DNA from: Anaerolineae bacterium
Lineage (GTDB): Bacteria > Chloroflexota > Anaerolineae > Aggregatilineales > Phototrophicaceae
Direction of reading: 5' to 3'
Length of the DNA: 64,000 bases
NCBI GenBank assembly: GCA_022824465.1
Contig: JAJDZV010000009.1
Location: 186,001-250,000 of the forward strand
Notes under the pieces: generated by a model
Database searches by the model: none
Told to the model about the DNA's origin: nothing
What the model saw: the letters and a program-made list of their open reading frames with translations, nothing else
Translations under genes and position numbers: made by a program
Part shown: piece by piece, positions 17,585 to 27,449 of the stretch
Position numbering within the stretch: position 1 is the first letter of the stretch
How the letters are laid out: each line of letters begins with the position of its first letter

Positions 17585-18599
17585 AACACCCCGGCTTTAT
17601 TTCGTTGGCGCGGCGGGCGGCATGGAACGCGGTCTGGCGGCAAAGTCCGGCATCGCTTTCGCCGGCTACAAAGAAGTTCTTGCCGGACCGATACATGGCG
17701 TTAATCCCTTGCGCATGCTGACGAGCGCGCTGAAGTTGGCCTTCGGCAGTCTGCAAGCCCTGAGCGTCTTGAATGGCATTCGTCCGCAAGCGATTCTGTT
17801 GACCGGCGGCTGGGCGAATTTGCCGGTGGCATTTGCCGCGCGTCTTCTGCAGATACCCATCGTCATATTCCTGCCCGATATTGAGCCGGGCTTAACGATC
17901 AAGGCTTTGCAGCCCTTCTCCAGCCGCGTCGCCATCACGTTCGAGCCTTCCGCCCGCTTCTTTCCCAGCGGCAAATCGGTCGTGACCGGCTACCCGCTGC
18001 AAGGGAACCGGCTATGCGCTGAGCGATCGGACGGGCAACGGCGCTTCAATCTGGATCCCAAGCGCAAGACCCTGCTGGTTTTCGGCGGCAGCCGCGGCGC
18101 GCGCAACATCAACATAGCCCTCAGCCAGAATCTGCAGCCGCTGCTTGATGCCGGTTTTCAGATCATCCACATCACCGGCGAAATCGACAGGGAAGCCAAT
18201 CAGGAGCGCGTCGGCGACTTGAGCGCGCATCCGCGCTATCATGCCTTCGACTATCTTCATGCCGAGATGGGCTTGGCGTTTGCCGCGGCCGACCTGGCTG
18301 TCTGCCGAGCTGGCGCCAGCGTCTTGGCCGAGCTGCCTCTCTTTGGCTTGCCCGCCATTCTTGTGCCCTACCCCTATGCCTGGCGCTATCAGAAGGTCAA
18401 TGCCGATTACCTCGTTGAGCGCGGCGCGGCGATTCGACGGAATGACGAGGACTTGCCAGAGACGCTCTTCGCCACGGTCGATGCGCTGCTTGGTGATGAA
18501 GCGCGCTTGGAAGCGATGCGCCGCCGGTCGCGCGCCCTGGCGCATGCAGACGGCGCCGCTCGCCTGGCCGCGCTATTGCTGAAAGTTGGCGGAGGCTGA
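17496..18599 (+). CDS. murG: UDP-N-acetylglucosamine--N-acetylmuramyl-(pentapeptide) pyrophosphoryl-undecaprenol N-acetylglucosamine transferase
   Basis: A 367-residue GT28 enzyme that adds GlcNAc to lipid I, making lipid II at the inner face of the membrane. The N-terminal glycine-rich loop is GAGGTGGHVYPALA, and the second Rossmann domain carries GGSRGARNIN. DLAVCRAGASVLAELPLFGLPAILVPYP is the UDP-GlcNAc site. The start is TTG with a good GGAGAAG 5 nt upstream. It lies 89 nt inside ftsW in a different frame, an unusually long overlap for this locus. It ends 1 nt before murC. Confidence 0.95.
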   Translation: MRILIGAGGTGGHVYPALATAQALLQTKAETPRLYFVGAAGGMERGLAAKSGIAFAGYKEVLAGPIHGVNPLRMLTSALKLAFGSLQALSVLNGIRPQAILLTGGWANLPVAFAARLLQIPIVIFLPDIEPGLTIKALQPFSSRVAITFEPSARFFPSGKSVVTGYPLQGNRLCAERSDGQRRFNLDPKRKTLLVFGGSRGARNINIALSQNLQPLLDAGFQIIHITGEIDREANQERVGDLSAHPRYHAFDYLHAEMGLAFAAADLAVCRAGASVLAELPLFGLPAILVPYPYAWRYQKVNADYLVERGAAIRRNDEDLPETLFATVDALLGDEARLEAMRRRSRALAHADGAARLAALLLKVGGG

Positions 18600-18600
18600 A

Positions 18601-19983
18601 ATGCCGGAACTGTTGCCCGGGGCGCGAATACATTTCGTCGGCATTGGCGGCGCTGGCTTGTCCGCGATTGCGAGGGTCCTGCTGGAGCGCGGCTACGAAG
18701 TTAGCGGCTCAGATCAAAACGCAACGCCGACGACGGCTGCCTTGGAAGCGGCAGGCGCAACCGTCTTTCATGGCCACGCAGCGCGCAATGTCGATGGCGC
18801 CGATATGCTATTGGCGTCTTCCGCCGTCGATGACGGTCACCTTGAGCTGTTAGCCGCGCGAAAGCAACAGATTCCCGTCTACCGTCGGCGCGAATTCATG
18901 AATGCATTGCTGCGCGGGCATGACACGATCGCCGTCGCCGGCGCGCACGGAAAGACGACTACCACATCCATGCTGACTCATATTATGCAGCATGCCGGAA
19001 AAGACCCGAGCTACATCGTCGGCGGCGCTATGGGCAACACGGGCAGAAATGCCGGGGTCGGCTCGGGACGGTCATTTATCATCGAGGCGGACGAATACGG
19101 CAACATGTTTCATGGCCTGGCGCCGCAACTGGCGGTCCTGACCAGCGTGGAACACGACCATCCCGATTTTTTCACGACGCTGGAAGACTTGAAAGCCGCG
19201 TTTGAGGATTTCCTGGCGTCGATAAGGCCTGAGGGAATGCTCATCGTTTGCGCCGATGATCCGCTTGCGCTTGAGCTAGCCCTTAGCCGACAAAGCGCGC
19301 AGGCAGCGACGCGCGCCTACGCCATCGAAAACTCGCAAGCCGACTGGCACGCCACCGAAATAAGCTTTGCTGGCGAACAGACGACATTTGACGTGCTGCT
19401 GCGGGGCAAGCATCAAGGCAGCGTGAGCCTCAGTCTGCCCGGCGCCCACAACGTACTGAACGCGCTGGCGGCGTTGGCCGCGGCGCATGAACGCGGCGTC
19501 GCCTTCGAGACGAGCGCCCGCGCTCTCGCCAGTTTCAAGACGACGGAACGCCGCTTCCAGATTCGCGGCGTCCGCGATGGCGTCGTGGTCGTTGACGATT
19601 ACGCGCACCACCCCACGGAAATCGAGGCGAACATTCGCGCCGCGCGCCTGCGCTACCCGGGCGCACGGATCTGGGCAGTTTGGCAGCCGCATACTTACTC
19701 GCGCGTCCAACGATTCTGGGCCGATTTCATCGCCGCCTTTGGCGAAGCCGATCGCGTCTTGGTTACACCAATATACGCCGCCCGCGAGGCGCCGCTCGAA
19801 GGGATTACCAGCCAGGCGCTGGTCGCGGAATTGCGAGGCAAACTGGACGCAAGGCGCGCGCCGACCTTTGAATGCGCGGCATCCATGCTGCGCCAATTCG
19901 CGGATGCGCCAGCGGTGCTGCTAATCTTCAGCGCCGGCGACGCCAACCGTATCGCGAATCTGTACCTCTGCGGAGAAGCGTGA
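18601..19983 (+). CDS. murC: UDP-N-acetylmuramate--L-alanine ligase
   Basis: A 460-residue Mur ligase that adds L-Ala to UDP-MurNAc. The N-terminal domain begins IHFVGIGGAGLSAIARVL. The ATP loop is GAHGKTTTTSML, with EADEYGNMFHGL, TSVEHDHPDFF and GAHNVLNALAA in the central domain. The C-terminal domain has VVDDYAHHPTEIEA and WAVWQPHTYSRV, both MurC-specific. ATG 18601 follows GGCGGAGGC and is preferred over an in-frame upstream start. It is one nucleotide after murG and 5 nt before murB. Confidence 0.96.
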   Translation: MPELLPGARIHFVGIGGAGLSAIARVLLERGYEVSGSDQNATPTTAALEAAGATVFHGHAARNVDGADMLLASSAVDDGHLELLAARKQQIPVYRRREFMNALLRGHDTIAVAGAHGKTTTTSMLTHIMQHAGKDPSYIVGGAMGNTGRNAGVGSGRSFIIEADEYGNMFHGLAPQLAVLTSVEHDHPDFFTTLEDLKAAFEDFLASIRPEGMLIVCADDPLALELALSRQSAQAATRAYAIENSQADWHATEISFAGEQTTFDVLLRGKHQGSVSLSLPGAHNVLNALAALAAAHERGVAFETSARALASFKTTERRFQIRGVRDGVVVVDDYAHHPTEIEANIRAARLRYPGARIWAVWQPHTYSRVQRFWADFIAAFGEADRVLVTPIYAAREAPLEGITSQALVAELRGKLDARRAPTFECAASMLRQFADAPAVLLIFSAGDANRIANLYLCGEA

Positions 19984-19988
19984 CTCGC

Positions 19989-20903
19989 ATGAATGGGCCG
20001 CCTCCGTCCGCCATTGACGACCTGCCCAAGGGGCTATCGCTGGCTCGATACACGGCCGCTCGACTGGGAGGACCGGCCGATTACCTTTACATCGCCAAGG
20101 ATCCCAGTTATCGCGACCTGCTTCCTCTGCTCGACCAAGCCTGGAAGCGCGAGATGCCAACAACGGTGATCGGCGGGGGGGCGAATATTCTCATCGCCGA
20201 TGCCGGCGTCCGCGGCTTGACCATCATCAACCGCGCCACAGAAATCAAGCGCGTCGCCGAGGGCAATGAGACAATTATCGCCGCCAGCAGCGGAACCAAT
20301 CTCATCCGTCTCGCGCGCTATTGCCAGGAGAACGGGCTTCGCGGCATGGAATGGGCAATTGCCGTGCCGGGCACAGTGGGCGGCGCGGTCGTCAATAATG
20401 CCGGCGCACATGGCGGCGATATCGCCGGGTCGCTGAGACGCGCCTTGATCCACGAAGCGGAAGGCGGTTCCCGTTGGGCAGCGGCGGGCAGCCTGGCCTA
20501 CGCTTACCGCCAATCCGCGCTAAAGCTTCGCGGTAGCCCTCCGTCCTTTGTATTGCGCGCGGACTTCGCCTTCGCTCGGGATGATGCCGCGGCAATTCAA
20601 CGACGAATGGACGAATTCAACGACTACCGACGGCGCACACAACCGCCGGGCGCCAGCCTCGGCAGCATCTTCAAAAACCCCCCGGGCGATTACGCGGGCC
20701 GCCTCATTGAAGCGGCGGGTCTAAAGGGGTTTAGCCTCGGCGCCGTGCAGGTTTCTCCCCTGCACGCCAACTTCATCGTGAACCGAAGCTCGGACGCCAG
20801 CGCAAGCGAATACCTCGCGCTAATCAACCTGGTTCGCAGGCGAGTTCAAGAGCGCTTCGACATTGAGTTGGAACTCGAAATTCAGACCCTCGGAGACTGG
20901 TAG
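19989..20903 (+). CDS. murB: UDP-N-acetylenolpyruvoylglucosamine reductase
   Basis: A 304-residue flavoprotein that reduces enolpyruvyl-UDP-GlcNAc to UDP-MurNAc with NADPH. FAD-binding blocks are [12 protein letters not shown] and [21 protein letters not shown]. Catalytic elements include YAYRQSAL, the proton-donor Ser in [25 protein letters not shown], and the Glu-rich end [11 protein letters not shown]. The compact length and missing insertion fit the type II form. ATG 19989, 5 nt after murC, is the natural start. The longer in-frame extension lies inside murC. Confidence 0.95.
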   Translation: MNGPPPSAIDDLPKGLSLARYTAARLGGPADYLYIAKDPSYRDLLPLLDQAWKREMPTTVIGGGANILIADAGVRGLTIINRATEIKRVAEGNETIIAASSGTNLIRLARYCQENGLRGMEWAIAVPGTVGGAVVNNAGAHGGDIAGSLRRALIHEAEGGSRWAAAGSLAYAYRQSALKLRGSPPSFVLRADFAFARDDAAAIQRRMDEFNDYRRRTQPPGASLGSIFKNPPGDYAGRLIEAAGLKGFSLGAVQVSPLHANFIVNRSSDASASEYLALINLVRRRVQERFDIELELEIQTLGDW

Positions 20904-21001
20904 CGGATTTCCGCCCCTAGCCGTTTGCGCCCAATTTTGAGCAATAGTAAACTGAATGACATATTGGCTGGAGGCATCACTCAAGTACTGGTGGACGACC
21001 A

Positions 21002-21838
21002 TTGGCGGCAAGTCATGTCCAGACGCGCCGGCAGCAACCCGATCGCGCTCCCGGTGTTTTGCATCGGGCGACGCCGGGCGCTGTGCCCAAGTTCTCCGCG
21101 GCCGCGCGTCGAGACCGGCAGGGGGCATTCTCTCGCTGGCGGCTCATCAGCGCGGTTCTGCTCGCGCTCTTTGGTCTGACGCTTCTGGCATTCTTTACCA
21201 GCGATGTCTTTTTTGTACGAGCCATTCAAGTGCGCGGCAACACATTCATCACCCGTGAAGAGGTCTTCACGTATTCGGAGCTAGCGAACTATCACATGTT
21301 TTGGCTGGATCCTGACGAAATCCGCGACAAGCTGCTGCGTTCGCCGTCGGTCGCCGATCTTGATGTTGAAGTCGGTTGGCCGCCAGATCTGGTGACTCTA
21401 TTGGTTCAGGAGCGTCAGCCCGCAATCGTATGGTCGGACGCGGGCGACGAAATCTGGATCGATATTCTCGGTCGGGTCATGCCCGCGCGCGCCGAGATGC
21501 CCGGGCTCCTCCACGTAAACCTGGTCAACGACGATTTTAGCCAGCCAAGCCCGCGCGTGGAAGATTTCTCGAAGGACATGGTGCTGGGAGCGCTTCGCCT
21601 CAGGCAGGCGCTGCCCGAGGGCGATCACCTGGATTATCATCCGATTCACGGATTGGGCTGGACCAATGAACAAGGCTGGCAAATCTGGATGGGAACGGAC
21701 TCAGCCGCGGTGATGGACGAGAAAATCAAGATCTACGATGTGCTGGTGGAGAATTTGAACAGTCGCGCAATTGATGTTGCCGAACTGAATATAGCGAATC
21801 CCGATGCACCGTTCTACAGACTGTTGTGGGGGCTTTAG
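21002..21838 (+). CDS. ftsQ: Cell division protein FtsQ/DivIB
   Basis: A bitopic divisome protein of up to 278 residues. A basic N-terminus is followed by one membrane helix (about 47-66) and a POTRA domain (VRAIQVRGNTFITREEV to LLVQERQPAIVW). A FtsQ beta domain follows. It connects FtsL/FtsB-type proteins to the Z-ring and sits in the conserved slot between murB and ftsA. The start is uncertain: TTG 21002 is the first usable codon, with no clear ribosome site, and a GTG at codon 28 (21083) is an alternative. The 98-nt gap after murB shows no clear signal apart from GTAAACTG near 20947. Confidence 0.88.
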   Translation: MAASHVQTRRQQPDRAPGVLHRATPGAVPKFSAAARRDRQGAFSRWRLISAVLLALFGLTLLAFFTSDVFFVRAIQVRGNTFITREEVFTYSELANYHMFWLDPDEIRDKLLRSPSVADLDVEVGWPPDLVTLLVQERQPAIVWSDAGDEIWIDILGRVMPARAEMPGLLHVNLVNDDFSQPSPRVEDFSKDMVLGALRLRQALPEGDHLDYHPIHGLGWTNEQGWQIWMGTDSAAVMDEKIKIYDVLVENLNSRAIDVAELNIANPDAPFYRLLWGL

Positions 21839-21844
21839 AACCGC

Positions 21845-23080
21845 ATGGGCGACTTGGTAGTTGGACTGGACGTCGGCACGCACAAGATCTGCGCCATCGT
21901 CGGCGAAGTGCGTCCCGAGGATGTTTATGTTGTTGGCCTGGGCATTGAACCCAGCGACGGCATGAAAAAAGGCGTCGTGAACGACGTCGGCGCGCTGTCG
22001 TCGGCTATAGCCAAGGCGATCCGCAAGGCGGAAAAGTCAAGCGGCTACGACATAAACCGCGCCTTCGTCAGCGTCGCCGGCAGCCATATTTCCTCCCTGA
22101 CCAGCCGCGGCCTCGCCACAATTGTCGGCTCGCGCAGCGTTCAAGCCGAGGACCTAGAGAAAGCCATGAGCGTGGCGCGCAACATTGCCATCCCGCATAA
22201 CCGCGAGATTCTGCACGTTGTCCCCCGCAGCTATACGCTCGACAGTCAAGACGGCATCCGCAGCCCCATCGGCATGCACTGCTTCCGCCTGGAAGTCGAC
22301 GCGCATATCATCACCGCTTCGACCACGAGTTTGGCGAATCTGGAAGACGCGGTCGAATCGGCTGGCGTCCTGGTCGATCGCTTCATTCTCAATCCTCTGG
22401 CGGCCGGCGACGCCGTGCTGACTGATCATGAGCGCGAGATGGGCGCGGTCGTCATTGATATCGGCGGCGGCACAACCGACCTGGCCATATTCATTGACGG
22501 CACCGTTTGGCACACCGCGATCATCCCGGTCGGCGGCAACCATGTCACACAAGACATCACCTATTGGATGCGTGTGCCTTTCGGTCTCGCGGAGCAAGTG
22601 AAGATTCAGCGCGGCCACGCCGATATGAATGCCGTCAGCGAATCCGAAGTATTCCCGGTCGAACCTTTCGGCGGCGAAATCTTGCCGGTCTCCCGCCGCG
22701 ATCTAGCTATGGTGATCGAAGCGCGCTTTGAAGAAATCTTCGAGTTGGTCGAGAAGGAAGTCAAGCGTTCAGGCTATGCCGGGCTCCTGCGCGCCGGCGC
22801 GGTCATCACCGGCGGCAGTTCTCAGCTCCCCGGCTATCGAGATTTGGCTTCCCGCATTTTGAACCTGCCCGTTCGCCTGGCTCATCCCGAAAGGATCACC
22901 GGCATCGCCGATACTTTGAAGAATCCATCATACAGCACCAGCGTCGGCCTGCTGCGGCTCGGGCTGGAAATGGACACAGCGACTGAGCCGGAATTGGCGA
23001 CCAATATGGGCTTGCCGGTCTCAAACTGGGGCCGCCGAATGAATGACTTCTTGCGGCGATTCTTGCCCCAGGACGAGTAA
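21845..23080 (+). CDS. ftsA: Cell division protein FtsA
   Basis: A 411-residue actin-like ATPase that tethers FtsZ to the membrane and recruits later divisome proteins. LVVGLDVGTHKICAIVGEV is the phosphate-1 motif. The 1C subdomain follows (SVAGSHISSLTSRG), with VVIDIGGGTTDLAIF as phosphate 2 and AGAVITGGSSQLPGYRDLA as the adenosine motif. The C-terminus, WGRRMNDFLRRFLPQDE, is an amphipathic membrane-targeting helix. The start is 6 nt after ftsQ, and ftsZ follows with its own promoter. Confidence 0.96.
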   Translation: MGDLVVGLDVGTHKICAIVGEVRPEDVYVVGLGIEPSDGMKKGVVNDVGALSSAIAKAIRKAEKSSGYDINRAFVSVAGSHISSLTSRGLATIVGSRSVQAEDLEKAMSVARNIAIPHNREILHVVPRSYTLDSQDGIRSPIGMHCFRLEVDAHIITASTTSLANLEDAVESAGVLVDRFILNPLAAGDAVLTDHEREMGAVVIDIGGGTTDLAIFIDGTVWHTAIIPVGGNHVTQDITYWMRVPFGLAEQVKIQRGHADMNAVSESEVFPVEPFGGEILPVSRRDLAMVIEARFEEIFELVEKEVKRSGYAGLLRAGAVITGGSSQLPGYRDLASRILNLPVRLAHPERITGIADTLKNPSYSTSVGLLRLGLEMDTATEPELATNMGLPVSNWGRRMNDFLRRFLPQDE

Positions 23081-23113
23081 CAAGCTAAGGGTTGGTTTTG
23101 CCTCGTATTTGAT

Positions 23114-23141
23114 TTGCGGCGGTTTTGAATCCGCGTACAAT
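23114..23141 (+). promoter_or_regulatory. Promoter of ftsZ
   Basis: TTGCGG (23114-23119), a 16-nt spacer and TACAAT (23136-23141), 59 nt upstream of the ftsZ ATG. This would allow ftsZ to be expressed above the level of the rest of the cluster. Confidence 0.55.
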
Positions 23142-23199
23142 GATTTCAGTAACTTGCGGTATGCGTTCAGCAACCTGCTGATTCACGAGGGTAATCATT

Positions 23200-24429
23200 A
23201 TGGTCAATGATTTAATCACCGGGGAGAACTTCGCCCAAATCAAGGTCGTTGGTGTTGGCGGCGGCGGCGGCAACGCGGTCAACCGCATGATCAACGAAGG
23301 CTTGGGCGGCGTGGAGTTTATCGCGGTCAATACTGATAATCAGGCGCTCATGCTTTCCAAGGCAAAGACGCGCGTGCGCATCGGCGACAAGTTGACGCGC
23401 GGGCTTGGCGCCGGCGGCAATCCCGAAATCGGGCGGAAAGCGGCGGAAGAAAGCTCGGAAGACCTGCTCGAGGTGCTGCGCGGCTCCGATATGATCTTCG
23501 TCGCCTGTGGCATGGGCGGCGGCACCGGCACTGGCGCCTCGCCTGTCATCGCCCAGATCGCCAAAGAGCTTGGCGCGCTGACCATCGGCGTCGTCACTCG
23601 CCCCTTCACCTTTGAAGGCACGCGGCGCGCGCAGCTGGCGAAGACCGGCATTGAAGCGCTTAAGAGCCAGGTCGACACGCTTATCGTCATTCCCAATGAC
23701 CGGCTGCTGCAAATGGCGGACAAGCGCTCAACCCTGCAGCAAGCCTTCTCGCTAGCGGACGATGTCTTGCGTCAAGGCATCCAAGGCATCTCCGAGTTGA
23801 TAACCGTGCCAGGCTTGATCAACCTCGACTTTGCTGACGTGCGCACCGTAATGTCGGAAGGCGGCGCCGCTCTGATGGCGGTCGGACGCGCCGCCGGCGA
23901 TGACCGCGCCCGCTCCGCCGCCGAACTGGCAATCACCAGCGGCTTGCTTGATGTCACCATTGACGGCGCCCGCGGCATTCTGTTCTCGATCACCGGTGGC
24001 GCGGACCTGACGCTCTTTGAAGTCAATGAAGCGGCCGCCATCATCAAGGACAGCGCGCATCCGGAGTGCAACTTGATCTTCGGCGCTCATATTGACGAGA
24101 GCATGGGCGATGAGGTCCATATCACCGTGATCGCCACCGGCTTTGAACGCAGCCGGCTGGAGACAACCATGAAAGAAGCCGGTACGCTGCCCATCCGCCA
24201 GACGACGCCGCTTCCGCAAGCGCCCTCGATTCAGCGTCCCGTTTATCAAGATGTCGAAGTGCAAGCGCCGGCTGAAAGCGCTTCCGCCAGCAGCGGCGGG
24301 TCCGCGCCCTTCCAGCGTAATCGCATGGCGCCCCCTTCGCCGCAGGAAGACGCGCGCACTTACGACAATATCGACCCCAAAAATACGGAACTGCCGGCTT
24401 TCCTGCGCAAACGCAATCGCCGTCAGTAA
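23200..24429 (+). CDS. ftsZ: Cell division protein FtsZ
   Basis: The tubulin-like GTPase that forms the Z-ring, 409 residues. Near the N-terminus are [18 protein letters not shown] and [11 protein letters not shown]. The GTP tubulin signature [13 protein letters not shown] and the T7-loop region [18 protein letters not shown] are intact, including the catalytic acids. After residue 310 comes a Pro/Ser/Ala-rich linker, then the C-terminal peptide [12 protein letters not shown], which binds FtsA. The ribosome site is GAGGG, 9 nt before the ATG. It is followed by a hairpin terminator. Confidence 0.98.
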   Translation: MVNDLITGENFAQIKVVGVGGGGGNAVNRMINEGLGGVEFIAVNTDNQALMLSKAKTRVRIGDKLTRGLGAGGNPEIGRKAAEESSEDLLEVLRGSDMIFVACGMGGGTGTGASPVIAQIAKELGALTIGVVTRPFTFEGTRRAQLAKTGIEALKSQVDTLIVIPNDRLLQMADKRSTLQQAFSLADDVLRQGIQGISELITVPGLINLDFADVRTVMSEGGAALMAVGRAAGDDRARSAAELAITSGLLDVTIDGARGILFSITGGADLTLFEVNEAAAIIKDSAHPECNLIFGAHIDESMGDEVHITVIATGFERSRLETTMKEAGTLPIRQTTPLPQAPSIQRPVYQDVEVQAPAESASASSGGSAPFQRNRMAPPSPQEDARTYDNIDPKNTELPAFLRKRNRRQ

Positions 24430-24461
24430 ATCCGCGTCAAGTTTGAATTCGGTTAACAAGT

Positions 24462-24489
24462 GGCGGGCAATGCTCGCCTCTTTTCTTTT
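24462..24489 (+). terminator. Rho-independent terminator after ftsZ
   Basis: GGCGGGC (24462-24468), a 3-nt AAT loop and GCTCGCC (24472-24478) form a 7-bp stem with one G-U pair, followed by TCTTTTCTTTT. This marks the end of the dcw transcript. Confidence 0.75.
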
Positions 24490-24541
24490 GCGCGAACGCA
24501 GCAACGACGCGGTCTGCACGACCACTCTTTCCGCCGCCTCT

Positions 24542-24561
24542 ATACTGTGCTGATACAGTAT
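24542..24561. promoter_or_regulatory. Operator-like inverted repeat upstream of the ribonucleotide reductase gene
   Basis: A perfect 7-bp inverted repeat, ATACTGT-N6-ACAGTAT, in the 358-nt gap between ftsZ and nrdJ, about 227 nt before the nrdJ ATG. It looks like a dimeric repressor site. CTGT/ACAG half-sites resemble SOS boxes, but the spacing is 6 rather than 8. A TATAAG near 24632 may be the promoter. No cobalamin riboswitch box was recognised in the rest of the gap. Confidence 0.4.
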
Positions 24562-24787
24562 CGCGACGAAATCCTTGCGTATTCAAACCTAAATTTCTGG
24601 ATTTCGAGTAGGCGATTTGCCGATAAAGTGCTATAAGAATAGCTATCTCTTTCAACTCGCGTCAGTCCACAACGATCAGTTTGAGTTGATGCCCGCCGCG
24701 CCAATTTATGGCCAGGTGTAGGCGCCAATCTCTTTCGAAATCTTTAGTCAATGCAGCCAGCATACCCAACACAGGAAGTCCGTCATC

Positions 24788-27322
24788 ATGATTGAGTCAC
24801 AGACTACTACAAGCGAATTGCACGAACTCGGTTACAAGATCTTCCTTGATCGATACGCGCAAAAGGACATGACGCGCAGCAGTCTCGCTGTCGGTGATAC
24901 GGTCATCGTCGTTGTGAACGCCAAGACCGGCCAGCGCGAGATCGGCGAGGCTGTCGCAATCGACCTGCCCAACGTCACGGTTCGGCTGCTCGACGGCGAG
25001 ATAGTTGTCCGCGACCTGGAGCATGTGGACAAGCCGATCGAAACGCAGCCCTGGCAGATGATGGACCGGGTCGCGCGCGGCGTCGCCGCCGTCGAAACGA
25101 CGCCGGCCAAGCAAGACGAATGGGCGCAGAAGTTCCGTTGGCTGCTTGATGATTGGAAGTTCGTTCCCGGCGGACGAATCCTCACCGCCGCCGGCACCGA
25201 TCAGGATCTTACCTTCTACAACTGCTACGTCATCCCCTCCCCGGAAGACTCGCGCGAGGGGATCATGACCACCTTAACCCAGATGACCGAGATCATGTCG
25301 CGCGGCGGCGGCGTCGGCATCAATCTCTCGACCCTGCGCCCGCGCCACGCCTATGTAAAAGGCGTCAACGGCCGCTCAAGCGGGGCGGTATCCTGGGGCG
25401 GGCTCTACAGTTTCGTCACCGGTCTCATCGAACAGGGCGGCAGCCGGCGCGGCGCCTTGATGCTAATCCTGAACGATTGGCACCCCGACATCATCAATTT
25501 CATCAATAGCAAACGGCAGTCCGGCAAAATCACCAACGCCAATATCAGCGTCGGCGTCTCCGACACGCTGATGGAAGCGGTGGCCGCCGACAGCGATTGG
25601 GACCTGCTCTTTCCCGATACCCGCGATCAAGACTATGACGAGCTATGGGATGGCGACCTCGAGACCTGGATGGCTGCCGGCCGCCCAGTCGTCAATTACA
25701 AGACCGTCAAAGCGCGCGAACTCTGGGACGCCATCATCGAGAGCGCCTGGTCGAGCGCCGAGCCCGGCGTCTGGTTCCGCGAGCGCAGCAACAAGATGGC
25801 GAACAGTTGGTACTTCAATCCGCAAATCTGCACCAATCCATGCGGCGAACAGCCCCTCGGCGCCTTTTCCGTGTGCAACCTGGGCGCGATCAACCTTTCG
25901 CGCTTCTATGATGAATCAGCGCACGACGTCGCTTGGGACGCCTTGAGACAGACCGTGCAATACTCGACGCGCTTCCTTGACAATGTAATCGATACGACGC
26001 CCTACTTCTTTGAAGAGAATCGAGCGGTCCAAATGTCGGAGAGACGGGTCGGCTTGGGCACGATGGGCGTCGCCGAGCTGATGCTCAAGCTTGGCGTCCG
26101 TTACGGCAGCGATGAATCAGTCGCGCTGATAGACGAGCTCTACCGGACGATAGCCATTGCCGCCTACGAGACCTCAAGCGATCTGGCGCTTGAGAAGGGC
26201 GCCTTCCCGCAGTTCGACGCCGAGAAGTTCCTGGAGAGCGGCTTCATGCATGCCATGCCGGAATCCGCGCGCCAAAAGGTGCGCCGCGATGGCATCCGCA
26301 ACGTCACGCTCTTGACGCAAGCGCCGACCGGCACGACCGGCACGATGGTCAACACCTCGACCGGCGTCGAGCCCTTCTACTCCTGGGTCTACTATCGCAA
26401 GAGTCGACTTGGCTTGCATGAAGAGCAGGCGCCGATCGTCAAAGAATGGTACGAAGCCCACCCCGACGCGACTGGATTGCCGCAGCATTTTGTCACCGCC
26501 ATGGACCTGTCGCCGCAAGAACACGTCAAGGTGCAAGGCGCATTTCAACGCTGGATCGACAGCGCCATCTCCAAAACCTGCAACGTGCCGAACGACTACT
26601 CGGTCGAGCAAGTCAGCGAGCTATTCAAATACATGTATGAGCTTGGCTGCAAGGGCGGCACCATCTATCGCGATGGCAGCCGCGACGAACAAGTACTCAT
26701 GCTCAAAGGCGACGAACGCGCCGAAAGCGAAATGGCCGAGCTTCATGCGGCGACCGAAAGCGCCGAGCCGGCGACGACGCCCCACCGCGTCTATCCGCGC
26801 CCGGAACGGCTGCAAGGCACTTCAGTGAAGACGCAAACTCCCTTCGGCAAAGCCTATATCACCATCAATCGTGATGACCAGGGCAATCCCTTCGAAGTAT
26901 TTGTGGCGATAGGCAAAGCCGGCAGCGATATCCAAGCCGACGCTGAGAGCCTGGGACGGATGATTTCGCTGCAACTGCGCACCACAGCGCCGCATAATCG
27001 CCGCGACATGCTCAAGTTAATCATTGAGCAATTGCAGGATATTGGTGGCGCTCGCCCGATTGGTTTCGGCCCGAAGCGGGTCTTGTCCCTGCCCGATGCC
27101 GTGGCGCGCGTCTTGCAGGTCGAGTTCTTCCCCGAAGAGCAACCGCAGCAACTTAATCTGCCGATTCAAGGCGGAGACGCGTCCGCGACCGAAGCCGCTG
27201 GCGGCACAACCATTGACTCCTTGATCTCCGGCGCCGATATGTGCCCGTCTTGCGGCACAATTACCTTGATCCGCGCCGAGAATTGCCGCAAATGCCTCAC
27301 CTGCGGTTATAGCGAGTGCTAG
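24788..27322 (+). CDS. nrdJ: Adenosylcobalamin-dependent (class II) ribonucleoside-diphosphate reductase
   Basis: An 844-residue enzyme that makes deoxyribonucleotides using adenosylcobalamin and needs no separate radical subunit. The thiyl-radical site is NPCGEQPL with Cys352. The reducing pair is Cys146 (FYNCYVIPS) and Cys363 (FSVCNLGAINL). Substrate-site blocks include GGGVGINLSTLRPR, GGSRRGALM and TQAPTGTTGTM. The C-terminus is a Cys-rich zinc-ribbon-like tail (CPSCGT...CRKCLTCGYSEC) that probably relays electrons from thioredoxin. The ATP-cone is not obvious in the 90-residue N-terminal extension. It is monocistronic by spacing. This class works with or without oxygen. Confidence 0.96.
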   Translation: MIESQTTTSELHELGYKIFLDRYAQKDMTRSSLAVGDTVIVVVNAKTGQREIGEAVAIDLPNVTVRLLDGEIVVRDLEHVDKPIETQPWQMMDRVARGVAAVETTPAKQDEWAQKFRWLLDDWKFVPGGRILTAAGTDQDLTFYNCYVIPSPEDSREGIMTTLTQMTEIMSRGGGVGINLSTLRPRHAYVKGVNGRSSGAVSWGGLYSFVTGLIEQGGSRRGALMLILNDWHPDIINFINSKRQSGKITNANISVGVSDTLMEAVAADSDWDLLFPDTRDQDYDELWDGDLETWMAAGRPVVNYKTVKARELWDAIIESAWSSAEPGVWFRERSNKMANSWYFNPQICTNPCGEQPLGAFSVCNLGAINLSRFYDESAHDVAWDALRQTVQYSTRFLDNVIDTTPYFFEENRAVQMSERRVGLGTMGVAELMLKLGVRYGSDESVALIDELYRTIAIAAYETSSDLALEKGAFPQFDAEKFLESGFMHAMPESARQKVRRDGIRNVTLLTQAPTGTTGTMVNTSTGVEPFYSWVYYRKSRLGLHEEQAPIVKEWYEAHPDATGLPQHFVTAMDLSPQEHVKVQGAFQRWIDSAISKTCNVPNDYSVEQVSELFKYMYELGCKGGTIYRDGSRDEQVLMLKGDERAESEMAELHAATESAEPATTPHRVYPRPERLQGTSVKTQTPFGKAYITINRDDQGNPFEVFVAIGKAGSDIQADAESLGRMISLQLRTTAPHNRRDMLKLIIEQLQDIGGARPIGFGPKRVLSLPDAVARVLQVEFFPEEQPQQLNLPIQGGDASATEAAGGTTIDSLISGADMCPSCGTITLIRAENCRKCLTCGYSEC

Positions 27323-27449
27323 CAGTCGCCTGCGACCGAGCCGAGACACGCAGACGCTTAGACGGGCTCCCTGGCGGACGCTTTACTCGCTGCGTGAATC
27401 TGGGGACCGGCGCGCCCAGGCAACACCTGTCGACAGACTTCAGCGGAGA

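Noticed and set aside
24542..24561. Assignment of the nrdJ upstream palindrome as a LexA box
   Set aside because: The half-sites fit CTGT/ACAG but the spacing is N6, not N8, and the LexA motif of this organism is unknown. Kept only as an unassigned operator-like site.
24590..24787. Cobalamin riboswitch ahead of the B12-dependent RNR
   Set aside because: A plausible expectation, but no B12-box-like sequence or consistent folding could be recognised by eye.
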